Positions 26,943-35,010 of a stretch of 64,000 nt of DNA are shown piece by piece. Below the pieces are notes generated by a model that was given only the letters and a program-made list of their open reading frames with translations, was not told where the DNA came from and made no database searches. The stretch comes from FEN-1139 sp038207155 (lineage in GTDB: Bacteria; Myxococcota_A; Polyangia; Polyangiales; Polyangiaceae). The stretch is taken from the NCBI GenBank assembly GCA_038207155.1, contig JBBRAB010000004.1, positions 124,001-188,000 on the forward strand, read 5' to 3'. Every line of letters begins with the position of its first letter. Within the stretch, counting starts at the first letter, position 1. The translations under genes were made by a program, and so were the position numbers.

Positions 26943-29229
26943 TCAGCCATCGGTCGCAGGAGCGCGAGCCGTCTCGGCAGGTCGGTCTGACACGCGCGTC
27001 CCCTGTGCCGCTTGTCAGGGAGCGGTCGACCCCCTGCGCGCCGAGCGCGTGGCGATTTGGGGCGAACGCGTCTGTTATTTCTGTAGCCGTGAGTGCCACG
27101 AGTCTTACACGCCCGGCAACCCGCCGCCCCCTCCGGCCAAGCGGCGTCATCCCCGTTCGCTCAACCGACTCGAGCCCGCGCTGAGCGCTGAGCGCATCGA
27201 GCGCCTGGAGTCGCGCCACGTCACGCTCGCGCGTCGAGCGCTGTTCGAAGTCGAGGATTTGGGCGTTCACAGCGAGCTTGCTCAGGATCCGGCGATTGCC
27301 GATCCCGCACTAGAAATGCCCGCGGCTCCTGCAGAAGTTGCCGAACCGATAGCCTCGACCGCCGCCGATCTCGGGACGCTGCTGCTCACGCTGGCCGTGC
27401 TCGGCGGAGCGCTGTCACTGGCCCTGCTGCTGGTCGGTGACGTCGGCGTCGCGCTCACCGCGCGGCTCCTGGTCGCTTGGGTGGCGCTCGCTGCTCTAAT
27501 CACAGAGGCGATCCATGCCGAATCCGACGCCGCCAACCTGCGTCCGGTGCAGCTGCTGGTGCCGCCGATCGCCGCAGTGTTGCTGGCCACTGGCGCCCGC
27601 ATCATTGAGCCGGCGCGCGCTGGTGTGCTCGTCTCCCTCGCCGGTGTGGTGATCGCCGGCGTCGCTGGTCAGCTCTGGCTGCTGCGGCGTGCACGCACCG
27701 GCACGGAGCAGGGTCGGCGTCTGCTCACCAGCGCCCTAACCGTGCCGGCCCAACGCGTGGTCGGCGATGCGCTGGTGCCTGCCGCTCCGGAGGATCTGCG
27801 ACCGGGCGAGGAGGTTGTCGTCGGCAGCGGGGAGCTGATCCCCGTCGATGGCACGATCGTCGCGGGCAGCGCCGAGCTCGAGCCTTGGTTTGGTTGTACC
27901 GACGTGGTGACGCGTGGCGAGGGGGATCCCGTCGTCGCAGGCGCCAGGCTCCTCGAGGGGCGACTGCGGCTCGTGGTGAGTTGGGCCGGCTACGATCGCT
28001 CTTGGGCGCGCTTGGCGATCGATCCGCGACGCCGCGCCGATGTCATGAGCGACATGGCGCGCTTTGGTCGCACCGTGGTCTCGCGAGGTGCGCCGCTCGG
28101 AGCCATGATCGCTGCGCTCACGGCTTTCACGATGAATCAGGGGATTTTTGAGCTACTCGGCCAGGTAGTACTGACGCTCGCCGCGCTCGGCAGCGTGTCC
28201 CTCGCCGAGCTCGGCGCCCTGCACGTCGGGCGCTGTATCCTCACCGCCCTATCGAGAGGCATTGCGTTTCGCTCTGCCGACGCGCTCGATGTCGCCAGTC
28301 ACACCTCGACCGTGGCCTTTTGCGCCCGCGGCACGGTGCTGCTTGGGGAACCGGAACTGGCGAGCCTCGAGCCCTTCGGAACCTTCAGTGTCGAACGCGT
28401 TCTGGAGTTGATCGCCGGGGCTGAGAGCGGCGCCAGTAACCCAATCGCAACGGCGATTCAGCGTGCGGCGCGCGCGCGCGGAGTACGCGCCGACGCGGTG
28501 CGTAGCCCAAGCATGCAGCAGGGGCTTGGCGTCACGGCTGTGGCCTCTGACGGCCAACCGCTGATCGTTGGCACGCGCGCGCTGATGCTGCGCGAGCATG
28601 TCAGCGTCGCGGTCGCGGAAGCCAAGATCACCGAACTCGAGGCGCTCGGGCGCAGCGTCTTGCTCGTAGCCCTTGGGGGCCGCTTGGTCGGACTGGTGGC
28701 GCTGCAAGATGGTCTGCGGCCTGGCGTGCGCGCCGCGGTTCAGCATGTGATCGACGCCGACGTCGAGCCCGTGCTGCTCTCGGGCGAAGCCCGGGAAACC
28801 TGCGAAGCCCTCGGGCGCACGCTGGATATCGATCACATTCGCCCCGAGATTTTGCCCTCCGAACGCGCCGAGGAGATTCAACGCCTCGCCGACGGAGGAG
28901 CCATTGTGGCCGTGATCGGTCGAAGTCCGCTCGATGACGCCGCGCTGGGCGCAGCCGACGTCTCGGTTGCGCTGGCAACAGCCGGAGCGAGCTCTGCCGA
29001 GTGGCACATCCAGTTGGCCTCGGACGACGTTCGCGACGCGGCCTACGCCCTGCGACTCGCGCATCGCTGTCGCCACGACGTGCGCATCGGCCAGGCCCTC
29101 ACGCTGGGAGCCGCCGCACTCGCCATGCTCGGCTCGCTCTTTACGCTGTACTCGCCCTCAGTTGGCGCCCTGATCGCTGCCGTTGGCGGACTCGCCGCAG
29201 TCTTTCGCTTCCAGGCCCGAACGCCCTAG
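26935..29229 (+). CDS. P-type ATPase homologue with all catalytic motifs lost (pseudo-P1B ATPase)
   Basis: A 764-aa protein with the full layout of a metal P1B ATPase but not its chemistry. Residues 24-54 form a YHS/TRASH-like zinc site (CAAC...CYFCSREC). Membrane helices lie at about 145-250 and 385-440, an actuator domain at 270-360 (PVDGTIVAGS kept), a P/N region at 455-700 and two final helices. The phosphorylation motif DKTGT reads CARGT (463-467), so the acceptor Asp is Cys. The actuator TGES reads FGCT, the CPC ion motif is missing (GSV), SEHP reads SNP, TGDN reads SGEA and GDGxND reads GRSPLDD. The frame is intact and codon use is like its neighbours. It overlaps argF by eight bases. 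A regulatory or metal-binding membrane protein is inference. Confidence 0.8.
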   Translation: MANQPSVAGARAVSAGRSDTRVPCAACQGAVDPLRAERVAIWGERVCYFCSRECHESYTPGNPPPPPAKRRHPRSLNRLEPALSAERIERLESRHVTLARRALFEVEDLGVHSELAQDPAIADPALEMPAAPAEVAEPIASTAADLGTLLLTLAVLGGALSLALLLVGDVGVALTARLLVAWVALAALITEAIHAESDAANLRPVQLLVPPIAAVLLATGARIIEPARAGVLVSLAGVVIAGVAGQLWLLRRARTGTEQGRRLLTSALTVPAQRVVGDALVPAAPEDLRPGEEVVVGSGELIPVDGTIVAGSAELEPWFGCTDVVTRGEGDPVVAGARLLEGRLRLVVSWAGYDRSWARLAIDPRRRADVMSDMARFGRTVVSRGAPLGAMIAALTAFTMNQGIFELLGQVVLTLAALGSVSLAELGALHVGRCILTALSRGIAFRSADALDVASHTSTVAFCARGTVLLGEPELASLEPFGTFSVERVLELIAGAESGASNPIATAIQRAARARGVRADAVRSPSMQQGLGVTAVASDGQPLIVGTRALMLREHVSVAVAEAKITELEALGRSVLLVALGGRLVGLVALQDGLRPGVRAAVQHVIDADVEPVLLSGEARETCEALGRTLDIDHIRPEILPSERAEEIQRLADGGAIVAVIGRSPLDDAALGAADVSVALATAGASSAEWHIQLASDDVRDAAYALRLAHRCRHDVRIGQALTLGAAALAMLGSLFTLYSPSVGALIAAVGGLAAVFRFQARTP

Positions 29230-29352
29230 GCATGGGTCGCGGACGCTCCGCGCCCCGCGCGCTCGGCTCCCCGAAGTAGCGCTCCCGCCGCTGGGGGGAG
29301 GCGGGCCCCAGACAAGCCGCGAGCCCGACGAAAGCTCGACAGGGTTTTCGGC

Positions 29353-29381
29353 TTGGGCTTTGTTGCTCGGGGCACTAGGAT
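29353..29381 (+). promoter_or_regulatory. Candidate sigma-70-type promoter of the fur gene
   Basis: TTGGGC and TAGGAT are separated by 17 bases, and the expected transcription start (about 29388) lies 15 bases before the ATG. Good consensus fit for GC-rich DNA, but unproven. Confidence 0.4.
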
Positions 29382-29402
29382 CGCTCCTCCCCCCTCCTCG
29401 CC

Positions 29403-29936
29403 ATGGCCCTGCATTCCTCCCCCCCGCACAGCCCAAGCCCGGCCGACGCGGCCGCGCGCGCCGCCAAGGCCGAGCGTCTGCGCCGAGGGCTGGAAGCGTA
29501 CATGGCAGTGCACGGGCTGCGTTCGACCGACCAGCGCCGGCTGATCGTCGAGACGTTTCTCACGACGACGAGCCATGTCTCAATCGAAGACCTACTCGCG
29601 CTCGTCAAACAGACGGACTCGCGCATCGGCTACGCCACGGTCTATCGCACCCTAAAACTGCTCGCTGAAAGCGGCGTGGCGCTCGAGCGCCAGTTCGGGG
29701 ACGGTTTCACTCGCTACGAGATGGCCGATGAGGATGTCCACCACGATCACCTGATCTGCGTCGACTGTGGCTTGATTCTCGAGTTCGAAGAGCCTGCCAT
29801 CGAACGCTTGCAGGAAGAGGTGGCCATGCGCCACGGTTTCCAGCTCGCGCATCATCGACATGAGCTGTACGGACGTTGTGACCAGTGTGTGCTCGCACGC
29901 GCAGCCGCCAGCGCTTCTGGACGCGAATCGACCTAG
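29403..29936 (+). CDS. Fur-family metal-dependent transcriptional regulator
   Basis: Ferric uptake regulator family, 177 aa. Winged-helix DNA-binding region (TVYRTLKLLAESGV), the regulatory metal motif HHDHLICVDCG and the structural zinc pair CxxC...CxxC (CVDC, CDQC) are all present. The 20-residue Ser/Pro-rich N-terminus is longer than usual; the ATG at 29403 is the first start. It could be Fur, Zur or PerR-like: the residues seen fit Fur best. It follows the pseudo-P-type ATPase by 173 bases and has its own likely promoter. Confidence 0.9.
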   Translation: MALHSSPPHSPSPADAAARAAKAERLRRGLEAYMAVHGLRSTDQRRLIVETFLTTTSHVSIEDLLALVKQTDSRIGYATVYRTLKLLAESGVALERQFGDGFTRYEMADEDVHHDHLICVDCGLILEFEEPAIERLQEEVAMRHGFQLAHHRHELYGRCDQCVLARAAASASGREST

Positions 29937-29958
29937 ACCTGCTCGCTGCTCGCTGCTC

Positions 29959-31167
29959 CTAGCCGCGCGACCGCGCGCGCTCAAGTCCCAGCCAAGCACC
30001 GGCGCAGGCGAGCCCAAATGCCAGTGGGGCCAGCGCGAGGCTCAGTACGCCCGCCACCGGCTCACTCATCCAGAGCAGGACCGACAGAAACACGATCGCG
30101 ACGAGCGCGCCCATGCCTGGCTCAAACACGCTGTCAGCCGCGCTCGCGCGCGACACGAGATAGCCGGCCGCAAGAAACGCGAGCAGGACCGCCACCACGA
30201 GCAAGGACAATGGCGCCATCGCACCCACGTCCGTGTCGTCGATACGAGAAAGATCAAGTCCGAGTCCGTTGGCCAGCGCGACGGCACCAGCCAAAGCCAG
30301 CAAAGTCGCACCGAAACAGACCGCCGCGCCCAGCACGATCCAATGCAAGAGTGCGGGTCGATGCTTGTGCTGCCAAGCCGCGCGCACCTGATCGAAGCTC
30401 GGCGCCTCAGGCAGCATGCTGTGACGCGAATGACGTGCGGAGGACTCCGGTCCCCCCGCGAGTTCGCCCAGCTCACGCAGCAGTTCCACGCCCGGAAGCA
30501 TCGACTCGCGCGGCCCCTCGAGCTTGGTCAAGAAACTGCGAGCTGCCCAAACCGCAGCGAGTCCAAGCGGGACTAGCGTAATGAGCAGACCAGGACCGTG
30601 CCCATGCGCCAGATGCTCGACGAAGCCACGCAGCAGCGTGGCTGAGAGCCAGGCCACGGGAAGCCAGCGACTGCGCTCATGACGACTGACACCCAGCGTC
30701 CAACCCCACAGCCCTGCGGAAAAGCCGCTGGTCGCGACGAGCGCGCAGGTCGCCACGACCTCCCAACCACGCCCACTGGTGGCCACCGTGAAGGTGCCAT
30801 CGACCAGCCCGAAGCCGAGCGCCACCAGCACCGCCCCAAGCACGCCCGAACCAAAGCGAGGCAGACCGCGCACGCGATAGAGCGGCCAGAGCACGAGCAC
30901 CAAACTGAGCTGCTCAAGCGGAGCGACCACCAAGCAGGCAGCCGCGAGTGAACCTGCACGGCCTCCGGGAAGCGCCGCTTCGGACCATTCCAGAGTCGCT
31001 AGCAGCCAGCTCTCAAGGAGCAGAGTGGGCGCAGCAACGACCATGCCGGCGAGCACCAGACCAATCGCGCGAGGTCGCGGAAAGTGAACCAGCGATCCGA
31101 CCCGGCGCATCGCGAGCAGCGCGAGCCCCACGGCCCAGAGAGGAACGATTAGCGCGAGCAGTGACAC
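29959..31167 (-). CDS. Polytopic membrane protein, possibly PrsW-like
   Basis: About 402 aa with ten or more hydrophobic segments. The middle has the feel of PrsW/CPBP-type membrane proteases (a buried PLEQLSLVLVLW helix, FGLVDGTFTV, LRGFVEHLAHG). However, the paired Glu and Asn expected of PrsW are not all present, and a catalytic role is doubtful. A cytoplasmic loop of about 60 residues splits the helices. It is four bases upstream (in transcription order) of nothing recognisable and its stop faces the fur gene 22 bases away. The beta-barrel gene lies immediately upstream on the same strand. Confidence 0.6.
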   Translation of the reverse strand: MSLLALIVPLWAVGLALLAMRRVGSLVHFPRPRAIGLVLAGMVVAAPTLLLESWLLATLEWSEAALPGGRAGSLAAACLVVAPLEQLSLVLVLWPLYRVRGLPRFGSGVLGAVLVALGFGLVDGTFTVATSGRGWEVVATCALVATSGFSAGLWGWTLGVSRHERSRWLPVAWLSATLLRGFVEHLAHGHGPGLLITLVPLGLAAVWAARSFLTKLEGPRESMLPGVELLRELGELAGGPESSARHSRHSMLPEAPSFDQVRAAWQHKHRPALLHWIVLGAAVCFGATLLALAGAVALANGLGLDLSRIDDTDVGAMAPLSLLVVAVLLAFLAAGYLVSRASAADSVFEPGMGALVAIVFLSVLLWMSEPVAGVLSLALAPLAFGLACAGAWLGLERARSRG

Positions 31168-31170
31168 GGA

Positions 31171-32031
31171 CTAAAAGTGCAAACCGACGACAGCCGTCAG
31201 CGTCGCAGCGGTGCCCATGCTGGAGCCATCAGCCGCGTAGAGAGTCTGCGCCTGGGCCTGGACAACGGCGGGATCGGTGCCCGGTGCAGGCGCCTGACCC
31301 GCCGACGCGAGCTTGCTCGGACTCACCCCTGGGCGCGTGAGAAAGAGCATGTCGCCAGTCGCCAGTGCGCCAAACGAGACCACCGGCGTGACGTAGTAGT
31401 CGAGGCCGAAGCCCGCACGCACGTTCCAGCCATGGATCTGCACGCCGGCGCCCTTGAGATCGACCGAAGTGCTCTTGGCGTCAAAGGTTCCGAGCGACGC
31501 GTAGCCACCACCAACCATGAAATGGGGCTCGAGGTTGCCGAGCGGGATCCGCAAGCCGAGCTCGGGCCCAACCGTCCAGACCTGCCACTGATCGAATTTC
31601 GCGAGACGAAAGCGCGCGCCGAGCGTCAGAAAGACGAAGCGCAGTCCCACCGCCGCGCCAATGACGGGCCCATTCTGGGAAGTCTTGGCAATGCCCGCGT
31701 CGACCAGATTGTTGGCGCGCAGCGTCTGGAGGCCGAGGATCTGATAGCCGGCTTCAGCGTTGAGCCAGACGAACTCCAACCCGCGACCTGAATCAGCCGC
31801 CTCCTTGTCGCTGGCAGGAGCTGCTGGCGCGTTCGGATCGTAGGCACCGCTGCCAGCCGGGGAACCCAGCCCTGGCGGCGCCAGTCCGCCCGACTGCAGC
31901 CCGCCAGACCCGCCGTAGGGCTCCTGGGTCTGAGCCGCAGCCGAGCTGCCCCAGAGCAGCGCCGCAGCCAGGGATGGAGCCAGCACAGCCGAGAGTGGCA
32001 ACCGAACGCCCCGAGGATTGAGCCAAGCCAT
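31171..32031 (-). CDS. Outer membrane beta-barrel protein
   Basis: Signal peptide ending at SSAAAQTQ, a Gly/Pro/Ala-rich linker of about 50 residues, then about 190 residues of alternating strands (FLTLGARFRLAKF, FMVGGGYASLG, NVRAGFGLDYYVTPVVSFG). The chain ends in GLHF, the aromatic C-terminus typical of barrels inserted by BamA. Start taken at the ATG at 32031. It lies three bases upstream of the membrane protein gene, so the two may be cotranscribed. Substrate or function unknown. Confidence 0.7.
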   Translation of the reverse strand: MAWLNPRGVRLPLSAVLAPSLAAALLWGSSAAAQTQEPYGGSGGLQSGGLAPPGLGSPAGSGAYDPNAPAAPASDKEAADSGRGLEFVWLNAEAGYQILGLQTLRANNLVDAGIAKTSQNGPVIGAAVGLRFVFLTLGARFRLAKFDQWQVWTVGPELGLRIPLGNLEPHFMVGGGYASLGTFDAKSTSVDLKGAGVQIHGWNVRAGFGLDYYVTPVVSFGALATGDMLFLTRPGVSPSKLASAGQAPAPGTDPAVVQAQAQTLYAADGSSMGTAATLTAVVGLHF

Positions 32032-32234
32032 AGTCTTAGTGAGCACTATCCGCTGGAATATGGCGCCAGGCAAGCGTCGCCCGGACTGCGGGGCCGAGGA
32101 CCCAGCCGATAAGCCAGGCAGCCGCTTGGCGCTTGCGACGCTGCGCGGTGGTTTTCCTTGCCACCAGGCCCGGCGCTAGCAAATAATCACCAGTTGCCGC
32201 TGCACACCTCGGCGGGCAAAAAGGCAGGTTCGAG

Positions 32235-32642
32235 ATGCTCAATTGGCGCAAAGTCGCGGTCTACTCTTCCTCGCTCTCGGTGCTTGGCATCGCAGCCTGC
32301 TCGCTCCTCACGGACGTCGATCGAGGCAAAATTGAGGCGACCGGCGGCAACTCGATGGGCGGCCAGCCTGCGACGGGCGGCCACAGCAGCGGAGGCAACA
32401 GCAACGGCGGCAGCGCGACCGGTGGTGCCGGCGGGGCCACGGGCGGAGTCGGTGGTGCCACGGGCGGAGCCGGGGGAGCAGCAGGCGGAGTCGGTGGTGC
32501 CTTGGCCGGAGCGACCTCCACGGGTGGTGTCGTTTCCACGGGTGGCGTCGTTTCCACGGGTGGCGTCGTTTCCACCGGCGGCGTCGTTTCCACGGGTGGC
32601 GTTGCGCCGGGAGGTGCTCCCGCGACCGGCGGCGTGATCTGA
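32235..32642 (+). CDS. Short Gly/Thr-repeat lipoprotein
   Basis: 135 aa. The lipoprotein signal has lipobox GIAAC. Apart from about 20 residues after the Cys, the chain is only Gly/Ser/Thr/Val repeats (TGGxxxGG, then four copies of TGGVVS). It looks like the spacer of the larger Cys-rich lipoproteins without the globular part, so it may be a truncated relative or a genuine surface-coat protein. The stop codon is close to the repeats. An AGCAAATAAT patch 57 bases upstream also precedes the lipoprotein gene at 62534. Confidence 0.6.
   Translation: MLNWRKVAVYSSSLSVLGIAACSLLTDVDRGKIEATGGNSMGGQPATGGHSSGGNSNGGSATGGAGGATGGVGGATGGAGGAAGGVGGALAGATSTGGVVSTGGVVSTGGVVSTGGVVSTGGVAPGGAPATGGVI
32523..32594 (+). 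repeat. 18-bp tandem repeat, four copies
   Basis: Units of the form GGTGGCGTCGTTTCCACG, with one or two changes per copy, code for GGVVST. In-frame length variation is possible. Confidence 0.9.
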
Positions 32643-32717
32643 GCAGCCCGCGCGCCGGACCGGCTCGGCTCGTAACCGCTTGCAGAAGGTCGGCGTGGAC
32701 CCTAGGTTCCGCGCCTC

Positions 32718-33665
32718 ATGCTGCCCATTGATCTTCGTGGACGTCGCGCGCTCGTGGTGGGCGTTAGTGACGGCGTTGGTTTCGGCTTTCAAATCGCGCG
32801 CTGCCTGGCGCAGGCGGGTGCCAGCGTCTGTCTCGGGTCCTGGCCTCCGGTGATGACCGTGTTCGAGCAGCTCCTCGAGCGAGGCAAGCTCGACGAGGCA
32901 CGCCGGCTCAGTGGCGGCGAGCTGTTCACCCCAGAGCGCCTCTACGCCGTCGACGTCGGTTACGACCATTTCACGGATATTCCGGCAGAAATAGTCACAG
33001 ATCGTCGCTTCGTCGGCCGAGGCGACTTCAGCGTCGATGGCCTCGCGTCGCAGCTGATCCGTGACTTCGGTGAGCAGCCGCTCGACATCCTGATCCACGC
33101 CGTCGGCAACGCCCCTGAGGTCAAACGTCCGCTGCTCGAAACCTCGCGGCGCGGTTACCTCGCCGCCCTGGGAAACAGCGCTTACTCGTGGGTGAGCTTG
33201 ATCGCGCGTCTCGGGCCGCATTTCCGCCCAGCAAGCTCGGCGACGACCCTGTCGTACCTGGCCGGCGAGCGCGTCGTCCCGGGCTACGGTGGCGGCATGA
33301 GCTCGGCCAAGGCGGCCCTCGAGAGCGACACGCGCACCCTGGCCTTCGAAGCGGGCCGCCGCTACGGCCTGCGTGTCAACGCCGTCTCGGCCGGGCCCTA
33401 TCGCAGTCGGGCAGCCGCAGCGATCGGCATCATCGACGACTTGATCGACTATTCTCGCCAAAATGCCCCGCTCCCCGAGGATGTGAGCGGCGAGGAAGTG
33501 GCTGCGTCGGTGGCATTTCTATCGAGCGCGCTGGCCAGTGGCATCACGGGCACCACGCTCTACGTCGACAAGGGCCTCCACGCGATGGCTCGGGCGGTCC
33601 CAGCGCCGGCCGCTCGCGCGGACGACCGCGGCTCCAATCCACCGCCGAAACAGGATGCCGGCTAG
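32718..33665 (+). CDS. fabI: Enoyl-ACP reductase, FabI type with plant-like insertion
   Basis: NADH-dependent last step of fatty-acid chain elongation. An SDR fold with GVSDGVGFGFQIA as the nucleotide motif, and the FabI signature Tyr...Lys spaced by six residues (YGGGMSSAKA). About 40 residues around VDVGYDHFTDIPAEIV are an insertion found in plant, algal and apicomplexan ENRs rather than in E. coli FabI. Length is 315 aa. The C-terminal 25 residues are Pro/Ala/Arg-rich and outside the family. Other SDR reductases are possible but the YxxxxxxK spacing favours FabI. Confidence 0.85.
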   Translation: MLPIDLRGRRALVVGVSDGVGFGFQIARCLAQAGASVCLGSWPPVMTVFEQLLERGKLDEARRLSGGELFTPERLYAVDVGYDHFTDIPAEIVTDRRFVGRGDFSVDGLASQLIRDFGEQPLDILIHAVGNAPEVKRPLLETSRRGYLAALGNSAYSWVSLIARLGPHFRPASSATTLSYLAGERVVPGYGGGMSSAKAALESDTRTLAFEAGRRYGLRVNAVSAGPYRSRAAAAIGIIDDLIDYSRQNAPLPEDVSGEEVAASVAFLSSALASGITGTTLYVDKGLHAMARAVPAPAARADDRGSNPPPKQDAG

Positions 33666-33754
33666 TTGGCCGCCATTGCGTCTCATAAACCGCCGGAAAT
33701 TCCCTCTGCAAAGGGTTGCCAGAGCCGCGCCCCCTCGTGCAGCATGGCGCCAGC

Positions 33755-35002
33755 ATGATGACCAAGCGCCTGAAAGTCCTCGGGTTAGTCCTGGCAGGCG
33801 GCGAGGGAAAGCGCCTCGCCCCACTCACTCGTGATCGCGCCAAGCCGGCCGTCCCCTTTGGGGCCAATTACCGTCTGGTGGACTTCGTGTTGAGCAACCT
33901 GGTGAACGCCGGTTGCCTCCGAATCGCGGTGTTGACCCAGTACAAGAGCCACAGCCTCGATCGACATATCGCCCAGACCTGGCGAATGTCTCCGCTGTTC
34001 AACAACTACGTGATGAGCGTGCCCGCGCAGATGCGCATCGGCAAGCGATGGTTTGAGGGCTCCGCTGACGCGATCTATCAGAACCTGAATCTGATCGTGG
34101 ACGAGCGCCCCGACTACATCTACGTGTTCGGCGCGGATCACATCTATCGCATGGATCCGTCGCAGATGCTGCGCCAGCACATCGAGTCGGGCGCCGGTGT
34201 CACGGTCGCTGGGATCCGGGTTCCGCGCGACGAAGCCTCGCGCTATGGCGTGCTGCAGGCGGACGCCACCAACCGCATCACCCGCTTCGTGGAAAAGCCT
34301 CAGAACTCCCCCGGTTTGCCGGACAATCCCAACGAGGTCTTTGCCTCGATGGGTAACTACATCTTCTCGACCAAGACCCTGCTCGACACGATCCGCGCCG
34401 ACGCCGACGACGCCACCAGCAAGCACGACATGGGCGGAGACATCGTCACCAAGCTGGCAACCGCCGGCCAAGCCAGCGTTTACGACTTTGCGAGTAACGT
34501 CGTGCCCGGCACCACGGAGCGCGACAAGGGCTACTGGCGCGATGTTGGAACGCTCGACAGCTACTACGACGCCAACATGGATCTTGTCAGCGTCCACCCG
34601 ATCTTCAATCTCTACAACGACCAGTGGCCGATCCACACCTGGTACCCCTCGCTCCCTCCCGCCAAGTTCGTATTCGATGAGGACGGTCGCCGCGGTCACG
34701 CGGTGGACTCCCTCGTGAGCGCTGGCGCGATCGTCGCAGGCGGCACGGTGCGTGGCTGCGTGCTTTCCCCCGGTTCGCTAGTCCACTCGGGCGCCCTGGT
34801 GGAAGCGTCGGTCATCCTCGACGGAGCCGACATCGGTCGCGGCTCAATCGTGCGAAAGGCCATCATCGACAAGGGCGTGGTGGTCCCCCCGGGCTGCCAA
34901 ATCGGCGTCGATATTGCTGATGATCGCGCTCGAGGCTTCACGATCTCCGACAATGGAGTCGTGGTGATTGGTAAGGGCGATCCCGTTCCGATGCAGCGTT
35001 AG
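33755..35002 (+). CDS. glgC: Glucose-1-phosphate adenylyltransferase
   Basis: Makes ADP-glucose for glycogen synthesis. The nucleotidyltransferase motif VLAGGEGKRLAPLT, the RAKPAVPFG loop, FVEKP and the left-handed beta-helix C-terminus with hexapeptide-like repeats are all present; 415 aa is normal. The start is the ATG pair at 33755/33758. The gene is eight bases ahead of glgA, so both act as an operon. Regulation by metabolites such as fructose bisphosphate is known for the family and not visible in sequence. Confidence 0.95.
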   Translation: MMTKRLKVLGLVLAGGEGKRLAPLTRDRAKPAVPFGANYRLVDFVLSNLVNAGCLRIAVLTQYKSHSLDRHIAQTWRMSPLFNNYVMSVPAQMRIGKRWFEGSADAIYQNLNLIVDERPDYIYVFGADHIYRMDPSQMLRQHIESGAGVTVAGIRVPRDEASRYGVLQADATNRITRFVEKPQNSPGLPDNPNEVFASMGNYIFSTKTLLDTIRADADDATSKHDMGGDIVTKLATAGQASVYDFASNVVPGTTERDKGYWRDVGTLDSYYDANMDLVSVHPIFNLYNDQWPIHTWYPSLPPAKFVFDEDGRRGHAVDSLVSAGAIVAGGTVRGCVLSPGSLVHSGALVEASVILDGADIGRGSIVRKAIIDKGVVVPPGCQIGVDIADDRARGFTISDNGVVVIGKGDPVPMQR

Positions 35003-35010
35003 TTTCCCCT

